A DNA stretch of 64,000 nt from Mycolicibacterium malmesburyense (GTDB lineage: Bacteria; Actinomycetota; Actinomycetes; Mycobacteriales; Mycobacteriaceae), in the NCBI RefSeq assembly GCF_001050015.1, contig NZ_CVTB01000269.1, positions 89,286-153,285 on the forward strand, read 5' to 3'. Of this stretch, positions 1-9,100 are shown piece after piece (position 1 is the stretch's first letter; each line of letters starts with the position of its first letter). The position numbers and the translations under genes were made by a program. Below the pieces are notes generated by a model, which made no database searches, was not told where the DNA came from, and was given only the letters and a program-made list of their open reading frames with translations.

Positions 1-62
1 GCGAACAGGCGAAAATCTGGCGTAATTGAGCCGAAAGTAGATGTCTGTTCGCGCGGAGACGG

Positions 63-1091
63 TCAGCCGAGTTCGGTGCCTTCCCTGGACAATGCGAGCA
101 ACCGCGACGTCGCGCGCAGGTACTTCTTGCGGAAGCCGCCGGCGAGCATCTCGTCGCTGAAGATGGTGTCGAGTTTGGCGCCCGAGGCCACCACCGGGAT
201 GCCCGCGTCGTACAGCCGGTCGGTCAGCGAGACCAAACGCAGGGCCACGTTCTGGTCGTCGACGGTGTGCACGCCGGTGAGGAACACCGCGCCGACGCCC
301 TCGATCAACGTCAGGTAGCGCGACGGGTGCATGGTGGCCAGGTGCGCGCACAACGCGTCGAAGTCGTCGAGCGTCGCACCCGACGACCGCTCGGCGCGCT
401 CACGGACCTCGCCGTCGCTCAGCGGCTCGGGTGCGGGCGGAAGGTCGCGGTGGCGATAGTCGGGCCCGTCGATGCGCACCGTCTCGAAGATGGCTGCGAG
501 CGTGTTGATCTCGCGCAGGAAGTCCTGCGCAGCGAACCGCCCCTCACCGAGTTGCTCGGGCAGGGTGTTCGACGTCGCGGCCACCGACACCCCGCGTTCG
601 ACCAGTTGCGACAGCAGCCGCGAGATCAGCGTCGTGTTGCCGGGGTCGTCGAGTTCGAACTCGTCGATGCACACCACCACATAGTCGGCCAGCAGCTCGA
701 TGCACTCGGCGAACCCGAAAACGCTTGCCAGCTGGGTCAACTCACCGAAGGTGGCGAATGCCTTGGGTTCGGGCAGCCGGTAGTACGACGAGGCCAACAG
801 GTGCGTCTTGCCGACCCCGAAGCCCCCGTCGAGGTACAGCCCGACACCGGGCAGCACCTCGCGGCGACCGAACAGCTTCTTCTTGCCGGCCCGCCTGCCC
901 TCCGCCTGATCGCAGAACCGGAGACACGACTGCACGGCCGCTGCCTGGGACGGTTCGGCGGGGTCGGGGAGGTAACTGTCGAAGCTGACGTCGGAAAACG
1001 TCGGCGGCGGGACAAGCTGGGCGATCAGCCGGTCCGGTGTGACGTCGGGGTGCCGGTCGACCAGATGCCGCACTGCGCCGGACCCATGCAT
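63..1091 (-). CDS. zapE: ZapE/AFG1-like P-loop ATPase
   Basis: AFG1/ZapE family AAA ATPase, a cytoplasmic protein linked in Gram-negatives to FtsZ-ring dynamics; its role in mycobacteria is little defined. The 342-residue product carries a Walker A motif GGFGVGKT at about residues 89-96 and a Walker B stretch ending CIDEFELDDP at about 141-150, followed by the conserved sensor region with ATSNTLPEQL. Length and domain order match the actinobacterial family (M. tuberculosis Rv2670c). The gene is divergent from the RibD-like gene, with only 34 nt between the two starts. A second ATG lies 4 nt downstream in another frame, so the chosen start is the best in-frame one but is not proven. Confidence 0.93.
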   Translation of the reverse strand: MHGSGAVRHLVDRHPDVTPDRLIAQLVPPPTFSDVSFDSYLPDPAEPSQAAAVQSCLRFCDQAEGRRAGKKKLFGRREVLPGVGLYLDGGFGVGKTHLLASSYYRLPEPKAFATFGELTQLASVFGFAECIELLADYVVVCIDEFELDDPGNTTLISRLLSQLVERGVSVAATSNTLPEQLGEGRFAAQDFLREINTLAAIFETVRIDGPDYRHRDLPPAPEPLSDGEVRERAERSSGATLDDFDALCAHLATMHPSRYLTLIEGVGAVFLTGVHTVDDQNVALRLVSLTDRLYDAGIPVVASGAKLDTIFSDEMLAGGFRKKYLRATSRLLALSREGTELG

Positions 1092-1125
1092 GCACGCACC
1101 CTATCGACGTGCTGCAATCGTCTTC

Positions 1126-1908
1126 ATGCCCGATACCGCCGCTGCGGCGCAGTTCACAGTGCTCGGGCCCGACGGCGCCCCGATCGAGGGGCCCGACGGG
1201 AGGCTCGCGGACTTCTACGCCTACCCCTCCGACCTGCACAGGTGCTGGGTGCGCGGCAACATGATCGCCAGCGTCGACGGCGGAGCGACCGCCGGCGGTA
1301 AGACGGCGGCGCTCGGCGGGGCCGGCGATCGCAGCATCTTCGAGCAGATGCGCTTTGCCGCCGACGTGATCCTCGTCGGCGCCGCCACGGTGCGCACCGA
1401 GAACTACTCCGGCGCCCAGGTACCCGTCCCGCAGCGCGGCGCCCGACAGGCGCGCGGCCAGGCGGAGGTGCCGCCGATCGCTGTCGTCACCCGCTCCGGC
1501 AATCTCGACCCGGACGCCCGGTTCTTCACCCGAACCGAGGCGCCGCCGCTGATCCTGACGAGCACCGCGGCCTGCGACGACACCCGCCGGCGACTGGGCG
1601 CCCTCGCGGAGGTGATCGACGCCTCCGGTCCCGAACCCGACGAGGTCGACGCCGAGACCGCGCTGAACGCACTGGCCGAACGCAAGCTGTTCCGGGTGCT
1701 CACCGAGGGCGGTCCGCTGATACTGAGCCTGCTCATCGAGCGCGATCTGCTCGACGAGCTGTGCCTGACGGTGGCGCCGTTCCTGGTCGGAGGCAAGGCG
1801 CCGCGAATCGCGACCGGCCCCGGCGAGGTGCAGACGCGGATGCGCCCGGCGCACGTGCTGACCGACGACGACGGCTATCTTTACACCCGCTACGTCCGGG
1901 TTGGCTGA
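1126..1908 (+). CDS. ribD: RibD C-terminal-domain (dihydrofolate-reductase-fold) reductase
   Basis: Single-domain protein of 260 residues resembling the reductase half of RibD and the dihydrofolate reductase fold, without the deaminase half. The M. tuberculosis counterpart Rv2671 has been studied as a RibD-like enzyme able to reduce dihydrofolate. Motifs seen: NMIASVDGGAT near residues 45-55, DVILVGAATVRTENY near 80-94 (substrate/NADPH loop) and LTEGGPLILSLL near the C-terminus. The ATG at 1126 is preferred over an upstream in-frame ATG because the upstream residues are not family-like and would overlap zapE. It is immediately followed by the TAP-like lipoprotein gene. Whether it acts in riboflavin or folate metabolism cannot be read from the sequence. 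Confidence 0.9.
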   Translation: MPDTAAAAQFTVLGPDGAPIEGPDGRLADFYAYPSDLHRCWVRGNMIASVDGGATAGGKTAALGGAGDRSIFEQMRFAADVILVGAATVRTENYSGAQVPVPQRGARQARGQAEVPPIAVVTRSGNLDPDARFFTRTEAPPLILTSTAACDDTRRRLGALAEVIDASGPEPDEVDAETALNALAERKLFRVLTEGGPLILSLLIERDLLDELCLTVAPFLVGGKAPRIATGPGEVQTRMRPAHVLTDDDGYLYTRYVRVG

Positions 1909-1933
1909 GGCACGTATCAGTACTGTGGTCGGC

Positions 1934-3499
1934 ATGCATCGGCGTGGTCAGCTGGTTGGGCTACTCAGCCTGGCATCCGTCGCCGCCGTCGTCGCGGCCT
2001 GTTCGCCGGGCCTCGCCGCCAATCCCCGCTTCGCCACCGATTCCGGGGCGGGGCCTCAGGGCGAGCCGGAAACGACGAAGACGGCCGAGGGTCCGCCGGC
2101 TGTCGAGGCGCCGAAGAACGACCTGGCCTGGCGGGAGTGCACCTCGCGGGTGTTCAGCGACGCCGCCGTTCCCCCCGTCCCGGGTGTGACGCTGGACTGC
2201 GCCACCTACGACGCCGACCTCGACCCGATCAACGGCGCATCGGGTTCGGTGAGCATCGGCGTGGTGCGGGCCCGCGTTGCGCAGACCCCCGAGGATGCCG
2301 GCCCGCTGGTGATGACGACCGGAAGCGATCTGCCGTCGTCCATCCAATTGCCGGTGTGGCTGTCGCGTTCCGGCGCCGATTTGCTCAACACCCATCCGAT
2401 CGTCGCGGTCGACCGCCGCGGCATGGGCATGTCCGGCGCGCTGGACTGCCGCGACCTGTTCGACCGCCAGGAAATGCTCGACCAGGCGCAGTTCCAGTCC
2501 GGCGATGATCCGGTGGCGAACCTGGGCGCGATCGTGCAGACCGCGACGACCAGTTGCACCGACACCATCGCCCCCGGCGATTCGGCCTACGACAACTCAC
2601 ACGCCGCCGAGGACATCGAGCGGCTGCGCAGCACCTGGGATGCGCCCGCCCTCGCGCTGCTGGGTGTCGGCAACGGCGCGCAGGTCGCCCTGGCGTACGC
2701 CGGATCGCATCCCAACAAAGTCGCGCGGCTGGTGCTCGACTCCCCGCTGCCGCTCGGTATCGCCGCCGAAGCCGCGATGGAGCAGCGCGTCAAAGGCGAG
2801 CAAGCCGCGCTGAACGCCTGGGCCGCGCAGTGCGCCGCGACCAATTGTGCGCTGAGCCCGGACCCCAAGGCGGCGGTCGACGCGCTGTTGTCCGCCGCCC
2901 GCCAGGGTCGTGGCCCCAACGGCGCCGCCGTCTCGACGGTGGCCAACGCGATCGCCACGACGCTCGCCTACCCGCGCGGGGACCGCGTCGAGTCGGGCAA
3001 TGCGCTGGCCGCCGCGATCGCCGCCGCGCAGTCGGGTGATCCTGGGCCGTTCACCGACCTGATCGCGCGGGCCGAAAGCCTGCGCGACACCGACGGCCAA
3101 TTCGTCAACAGCTGCAGCGATTCGCTGAACCGGCCCACCCCGGACCGCGTGCGCGAGCTGGTGGTGGCCTGGGACAAGCTCTATCCGCAGTTCGGCACGG
3201 TCGGGGCGCTCAACCTGGTCAACTGCCTGAATTGGCCGAGCGGGTCCACGCCCGAGGAGCCGAAGAACCTCAAGATCCCGGTGCTGCTGCTCGGGACCCA
3301 GAACGATCCGATCGTCGGCAACGAAGGAGTCGCCGCGGTCGCGGCGTCGGTGATCAACGCAGGTTCGGCCAACAAGCGGGTCATGTGGCAGGGCATCGGG
3401 CATGGCGCCTCGATCTACTCGCCGTGCGCACTGCCGCCCGTCCTCGGTTACCTGGACAGCGGCAAACTGCCGGACACCGACACGTTCTGCCCTGCCTGA
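1934..3499 (+). CDS. TAP-like alpha/beta-hydrolase lipoprotein lacking the catalytic serine
   Basis: Secreted 521-residue protein of the TAP/SlpD-like alpha/beta hydrolase (S33 peptidase) family, corresponding to Rv2672. The N-terminus is a lipoprotein signal with lipobox VAAC and cysteine 23. The Asp and His of a triad are present: Asp458 in LLLGTQNDP and His490 in GIGHGAS. The nucleophile elbow, normally G-x-S-x-G in this family, reads GVGNG, so residue 246 is glycine instead of serine. The rest of the elbow context (ALAYAG, VARLVLDSPL) is intact. The protein is probably an inactive or repurposed hydrolase on the outside of the cell. TACTGT at 1921-1926 lies 7 nt before the ATG, which fits a leaderless transcript and sets this start. 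Confidence 0.9.
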   Translation: MHRRGQLVGLLSLASVAAVVAACSPGLAANPRFATDSGAGPQGEPETTKTAEGPPAVEAPKNDLAWRECTSRVFSDAAVPPVPGVTLDCATYDADLDPINGASGSVSIGVVRARVAQTPEDAGPLVMTTGSDLPSSIQLPVWLSRSGADLLNTHPIVAVDRRGMGMSGALDCRDLFDRQEMLDQAQFQSGDDPVANLGAIVQTATTSCTDTIAPGDSAYDNSHAAEDIERLRSTWDAPALALLGVGNGAQVALAYAGSHPNKVARLVLDSPLPLGIAAEAAMEQRVKGEQAALNAWAAQCAATNCALSPDPKAAVDALLSAARQGRGPNGAAVSTVANAIATTLAYPRGDRVESGNALAAAIAAAQSGDPGPFTDLIARAESLRDTDGQFVNSCSDSLNRPTPDRVRELVVAWDKLYPQFGTVGALNLVNCLNWPSGSTPEEPKNLKIPVLLLGTQNDPIVGNEGVAAVAASVINAGSANKRVMWQGIGHGASIYSPCALPPVLGYLDSGKLPDTDTFCPA

Positions 3500-3535
3500 C
3501 GCCGGTTGCCGACGGCGGTCGGGTACCGTGCGGTC

Positions 3536-4834
3536 GTGCGCGATCTTGTGACCGCCCCGTTCCGGCCGCGAACCTCCCCGCCCAGCGTGGCGTCGGTGTT
3601 GAAGGTGATCCTGTGGCCGCTGGCGATCCTGTTCATCATTCACCGCAGCTACGTCCTGGCGACCAACGGCTACATCACCGACGACTACGGCCCCGTGTAC
3701 CGGGCGGTCGTCAACTTCAAGATGGGCTGGGACATCTACAACGAGCACTTCAACCACGTCGACCCGCATTACCTCTATCCCCCGGGCGGCACGTTGTTGA
3801 TGGCGCCGTTCGGCTATCTGCCCGTCGACGCGTCGCGGTACTGGTTCATCACGTTCAACACGATCGCGATCGTGCTGGCCGCCTACTTCCTGGTCCGACT
3901 GTTCGGCTACGGCTTCCGCTCGGTCGCGCTGCCCGCGCTGCTGGCCGCGATGTTCTGCACCGAAAGCGTGATCAACACACTGGTTTTCGGCAACATCAAC
4001 GGCTGCATCCTGCTCGCGGAGGTGCTGTTCTTCCGCTGGCTTCTCGACGGTAAACGCAATCACGAGTGGCTGGCAGGCGCGGCGATCGGGTTGACGTTGG
4101 TCGTCAAACCTCTTCTGGCGCCGCTGTTGTTGCTGCCGCTCCTGAACCGCCAGTGGCGGGCGCTGGTCGCCGCGATCGCGGTGCCGCTGGCGTTCAACGT
4201 CGCCGCGTGGCCGTTGATCAGCGACCCGATGAGCTTCTTCACGCGCACCGTGCCCTACATCATGACCACCCGCGACTACTTCAACAGCTCGATCGCGGGC
4301 AACGGCATCTACTACGGGCTGCCCACGTGGTTGATCCTGTTGCTGCGCATTGCCTTTGCGATCATCGCGGTGATCTCGCTGTGGCTGCTGTACAAGTACT
4401 ACCGGACCCGCGACCCGCTGTTCTGGATGGCCACATCGTCGGGCGTGCTGCTGATCACGTCGTTCCTGGTGCTGTCGCTGGGACAGGGCTACTACTCGAT
4501 GATGCTGTTCCCGTTCCTGATGACGGTGGTGCTGCCGAACTCGGTGCTACGCAATTGGCCTGCGTGGCTTGCCATCTACGGGTTCATGAGCGCCGACCGC
4601 TGGCTGCTCGGGCACTGGCCGACGACCGGGCGGTTCCTCGAGTACATGAAGTTCACCTACGGGTGGGGCCTGATGCTCGTGGTCGTTTTCTCGGTGCTCT
4701 ACTTCCGCTATCTGGACGCCAAGGCGGAGGGGCGTCTCGACGGCGGCATCGACCCGACCTGGCTGAAAAAGTCACCCTCGGATCCGGGCGCCTCGACGGA
4801 ACCGGCCAGGCCGGTCGCACCGCCGATCAGCTGA
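3536..4834 (+). CDS. aftC: Alpha-(1->3)-arabinofuranosyltransferase AftC
   Basis: Polytopic GT-C fold glycosyltransferase that adds alpha-1,3 branches to cell-wall arabinan, using decaprenylphosphoryl arabinose on the periplasmic side. The 432-residue product closely resembles M. tuberculosis Rv2673 (433 residues) throughout, including the acidic loop ITDDYGPVYRA after the first membrane segment, WDIYNEHF, PHYLYPPGGTLLMAPFGYLP and the C-terminal YFRYLDAKAEGRLDGGIDP. Some ten hydrophobic segments are visible. The GTG at 3536 is preferred to a TTG 30 nt upstream because TACCGT at 3524-3529 sits 6 nt before it, as in the other leaderless genes here. The usual neighbour msrB is displaced by about 9.5 kb. 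Confidence 0.95.
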   Translation: MRDLVTAPFRPRTSPPSVASVLKVILWPLAILFIIHRSYVLATNGYITDDYGPVYRAVVNFKMGWDIYNEHFNHVDPHYLYPPGGTLLMAPFGYLPVDASRYWFITFNTIAIVLAAYFLVRLFGYGFRSVALPALLAAMFCTESVINTLVFGNINGCILLAEVLFFRWLLDGKRNHEWLAGAAIGLTLVVKPLLAPLLLLPLLNRQWRALVAAIAVPLAFNVAAWPLISDPMSFFTRTVPYIMTTRDYFNSSIAGNGIYYGLPTWLILLLRIAFAIIAVISLWLLYKYYRTRDPLFWMATSSGVLLITSFLVLSLGQGYYSMMLFPFLMTVVLPNSVLRNWPAWLAIYGFMSADRWLLGHWPTTGRFLEYMKFTYGWGLMLVVVFSVLYFRYLDAKAEGRLDGGIDPTWLKKSPSDPGASTEPARPVAPPIS

Positions 4835-5035
4835 GCGGATCGAGCCCGATTTTGCGCTGAGGGCTGTGCGCCCCGCCGTGCTTACAGCCCCTACTGCAAT
4901 CTTCGGCGTGACGGCTGCGACAGTATTTGCCAACGCAACGTTCCAGCTCGCGGCTCGGCCGCTATAACCAGTGCTGATGCGCCTCCGATCTCGTACGATT
5001 GGTTTCGCTCACGGGGTCTACAGGGGAGGCGCGAT

Positions 5036-6103
5036 ATGCCGAGAATCCCGGTAGATCCGCAGTCCATCACGGCGGGATGGTTGAGCGAGGTTCTCGAAGC
5101 CGATGTCCGGGTCTGCAAGCTCGAGCAGTTCGGGATCGGGGTCGGACTTCTCGGTCGCCTCTACCGAGCCCATCTCGACGGCGACCCGAACCTACCGCCG
5201 ACGGTCGTGGTCAAGCTTCCGACGCTGGACGCCATCGCCCGGACGCATCTCTGCGAGGACCTCGAGTTCTACCGCCGGGAGGTGCGGTTCTACCAGGAGA
5301 TCGGGGTGGCGAATCCGTTGCCGCCGGCGCGTCCGTATTTCGCCGCCTTCGACGAGGCGACTCACGATTTCGTCCTGGTGCTCGAAGACCTGGGCCGACT
5401 CCGCAAGGCCGACCAGCTCGTCGGTTGCTCTGTCGCCGACGCGGAGATCGTCATCGACGAGATCGCCCGCCACCACACCTACTGGTGGGAGAACGATCGC
5501 CTCGCGTCGCTGCCGTGGCTGAAGGTGCACACCGATGCGCCGTTTCCCCAGGTGCTCATCACCAACTACGACGCTGCCTGGCCCAAGTGCGTCGAGCGCC
5601 TGGGCCCGGAGTTGACGCCGGCGGCCCGTGATTACGGCGACCGGTTCACGACGCTAGTCCCGTGGTTACTCGAGGAGGTCTCTCGTCGACCTCAGACTTT
5701 CCTGCACGGCGATCTCCGATTGGATCAAATGTTCTTCGCCACCAGCGCCGCAGACCCGGCACTGACGGTGCTTGACTGGCAGGTCATCAACAAGGGTCGC
5801 GGCGCCTACGACGTCGGTTACTTTCTGAGTCAGAGCCTCACTCCCGAGACGCGCCGTGGTTGCGAGAACGAGTTGCTCGCCCGATATCAACGCCGTCTCG
5901 CCGAACACGGAATCGACTACCCGACAGAACAATTGCAGCACGACTACCGAATCGCCATCGCCTTGTGCTTCATCTATCCCGTCGCGGCCGAGGGTCGCAT
6001 CGAGATCGTCAACGACCGCAACAAGCGCTTGGCCCGCGGGATGTTCCACCGCGCCGTGGCCGCTCTCGAAGACCACGACGCCTATTCGCTGGGCCCGGAC
6101 TGA
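5036..6103 (+). CDS. Small-molecule phosphotransferase (APH/ecdysteroid-kinase-like fold)
   Basis: 355-residue protein with a protein-kinase-like phosphotransferase fold of the aminoglycoside-phosphotransferase/EcKinase type. The ATP-site Lys is probably in VVVKLPT (near residue 60). The catalytic loop is HGDLRLDQ, with His224 and Asp226; Gln231 stands where Asn or Gln coordinates metal. The metal-binding Asp247 is in LDWQVINKGRGAYDVGY. It starts at an ATG behind a strong ribosome binding site (aggggagg near 5022-5029). It ends 2 nt before the giant cyclase gene, so the two are very likely co-transcribed. It is not part of the usual aftC-msrB neighbourhood. The substrate is unknown; the fold also serves acyl-CoA-dehydrogenase-associated and choline kinases. 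Confidence 0.85.
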   Translation: MPRIPVDPQSITAGWLSEVLEADVRVCKLEQFGIGVGLLGRLYRAHLDGDPNLPPTVVVKLPTLDAIARTHLCEDLEFYRREVRFYQEIGVANPLPPARPYFAAFDEATHDFVLVLEDLGRLRKADQLVGCSVADAEIVIDEIARHHTYWWENDRLASLPWLKVHTDAPFPQVLITNYDAAWPKCVERLGPELTPAARDYGDRFTTLVPWLLEEVSRRPQTFLHGDLRLDQMFFATSAADPALTVLDWQVINKGRGAYDVGYFLSQSLTPETRRGCENELLARYQRRLAEHGIDYPTEQLQHDYRIAIALCFIYPVAAEGRIEIVNDRNKRLARGMFHRAVAALEDHDAYSLGPD

Positions 6104-6105
6104 GC

Positions 6106-9100
6106 ATGGCCGAGAGCCGCCGCAGCTGCGCCTCCTGCGGGACGACGAACGAAGAGGACGCGCGCTTCTGCGAGGGCTGCGGCGGATCGCTGGCACGGGT
6201 CTGCACGACGTGCGGGTTGGAGGCGAAGCCGACGGCGCGGTTCTGCCGCGGCTGCGGAACGCCGCTGGGAGAGCAGGTAACTCCCGCATCCGATCTTGCG
6301 GCCGCGGCCCCGGCACGCAAGACGGTGACGGTGATGTTCGCCGATCTGGCCGGATCGACCACCTTCGAGGAACGGGTCGACGCCGAGACGGCCCGCGAGG
6401 TCATCGGCGGATACCACGACCTGTTGCGGTCGACGGCACAGCGGCACCGCGCGGGCGTCACAAAGTACATCGGAGACGGGTTCATGGCCGTCTGGGGCGT
6501 CCCCGAGGTCGGCGCCGAGGACGCGCTCAGCGCCGTCGACGCCGCGGTCGAGTTGCAGGAGCGCTTCGTCGACCTCGCCGCTCAGGTCGCCACAGCGCAT
6601 GGAACGGAACTGGCGCTGCGCGTCGCCGTCAACACCGGTGAGGTCGTCGTCGGGGCGGGCGACGCCGACCTCGTGGGTGACGCCCTGAATGTCGGCGCTC
6701 GCCTGGAGGCCGAATGTCCGCGCGGCCGTGTGGTGGTCGGCGAGGAGACGTGGCGGGCGACGCGGGGTCGATACGGCTACGAGTCGCTCGGACAGGTACA
6801 GGTGAAGGGGCGTCAGGCGCCCGTCGCGGTGTACCAGTGGCTCGGACGGCGAACGGAAACGTCCGACGCCGTGGCGTTTGTCGGTCGGTCCCAGGAGGTG
6901 CAGCGGCTTCACGGCGTACTCGACGATGCGATCGCGGCGCGCGCGGCGCGACTGGTGACGGTCATCGGCGACCCGGGGGTCGGCAAGAGCCGGCTGGCCG
7001 CGGAATTCATGGGGGCGCAGACGGATGCGTGCGTTCTTCAGGCTCGATGTGCGGTCGAGGGGACGGTGGCGCTCGCACCGATTGTCGAGATGTTACGGGC
7101 CCGCGATCTCGAAATCGACATTGCGGCCGGGGTCTCCGAGCGGGATCGTCTGCTACGCGACCTCAACGGCCTGGCGACCGGAGTTCCCGGCTCGGTCGAA
7201 GAGAATTTCTGGGCACTGCGCAGATTCGTCGAGGTGCTGGCGTGGAGCGGGCCCGTCATCTTCGTATTCGACGACATCCAGTGGGCCGACAGCCTGTTGC
7301 TCGACTTCATCGAGCATCTCGTCGAATGGATCAAAGACGTGCCCGTGCTCGTGCTGGCGTTGGCTCGTCCAGAGCTGCGCGAGTCCCGCCCCGACCTCGT
7401 CGCCGCCAGCCGGTGGGTCACCGACACGATCCATCTCGACGGGCTCGATGCCGCGGCGACCGCGGAACTCGCCGCGAAGGTCCTCGGGGCCACCAACTTG
7501 CCGCCCGAGCTGTTGCATCGCCTGCCCGCATCCACCGGCGGCAATCCCCTGTTCGTCCGGGAGTTCGTCGGAATGCTCGCGCACGACGGCGTTCTCGTGG
7601 AGCAACCAACCGGGTGGCGGCTGACGATCGACGTCGATGCGATCGCCATCCCCCCGACGATCCACGCCCTGCTCGCATCGCGATTGGAACGGCTCGACAC
7701 CGGCGACCGACGCATACTCGAGATCGCCTCCGTGGTCGGCAGTGACTTCTCCGTCGGGATGGTCCAAGCACTCGCCGGTGGTCGGCCAGATTCAATCAAG
7801 TTGGCGCTCAACCGACTCCGGCGTCTCGAACTAGCGCAGCCCACAGGCACGTACGTCGGCGACGAAGCCGTATGGCGGTTCCATCACGTGCTGATCCGCG
7901 ACGTCGCATACCGGCGACTGTTGAAGTCGGACCGCGCGGAGCTCCATGAGCGGCTGGCCGACTGGATCGGATCAGGCGGCCCCAGCGTGGCATTCGAAGC
8001 CGACGAGATGATCGCCCGACACTTGGAAGCCGCGCACACCTATCGCAGCGAGCTCGGCTTACTCGACGAGCACACGAACGGGTTGGCTTTGAAGGCCGCC
8101 CAGCACTACTCGGCGTCCGCGCGGCGAGCGCTCGACCGCGACGAGTTGGTCTCCGCGGGCACCCAGGCTGCGCGGGGTGCCGCTCTGGCGGCGGCCGACG
8201 AGGGTGTACACGCCGAGCTCCTGCTGACGGGTTGTGAGGCGCTGCTGTCCGCCGGCGACGTCACCTCAGGAGCCGCCCTCGTCGACGCGCTCGAACGCAT
8301 TGCGGGCGAGAGCCTGGCGCCGTGGGCGACGTGTTATCGGTGCCAGTTCGGTGTGTACACCGATCCGGAGCGGCTGTTGGAATATGACGCGCGGCTTCAG
8401 TGGGCGATCGACGAATTCGCCCGTCGCGTCGACGCGGCCGGACTCGCCAAGGCGCACCGCGTACGCGCCAGCGCACGCCTGCGCCTGGGCCGCGTCGGCG
8501 ACGGTGAAGTGGACCTCTTCGAGGCGCTGATCGCGGCCCGACGGAGCGGAGACCACCGACAGATCACCGCCGCGTTGGGCGCCGCACCAGGTGCGGCGTT
8601 GTGGGGACCGAGTCCGGTGCCGAAGGCCGGTGGCCGATGTCTGGACGTGGTCCGGATGCAACGAATGACGACGGCCGCGCCGTCACTCGAGGCGACGTCG
8701 TTGCGCCATCTGGCGGTATTGGAGCTCTTGCGAGGACGGCCGGACAAGGCGCGCAAGATGCTCGGCGAGGCTCGCCAGATCGTCGCCGACCTCGGCCTGC
8801 GGCACGGGTTGATGGAGACGGAGCTGTTCGCGGGGATCATCGAATCGATGAGCGGCGATCCCGTCGCCGCCGAGCCACATTTCCGGACGGCCCGCGAAGG
8901 GCTGGGCGCGTTGGGCGTCGGTGCCGACGCCGGCCTGGCCGCTGCCCTGTTGGCGAGATCGGTTCTCGCACAGGGCCGTATCGACGAGGCCGATCGTTAC
9001 GCGACCGAAAGCGAGCGCCTCGCCGGCCACAACCTCAAGACGGCGATCGCATGGCGCGCGGTGCGTGCCGAGATTCTCTCGGCCCAGGGACGCCACGATG

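Noticed and set aside
1..52. Inverted repeat GCGAACAG...CTGTTCGC at 1-8 and 45-52 downstream of zapE
   Set aside because: Eight matching bases with a 36-nt spacer near the window edge. It could be a terminator or a truncated element, but the upstream context is missing and chance is possible.
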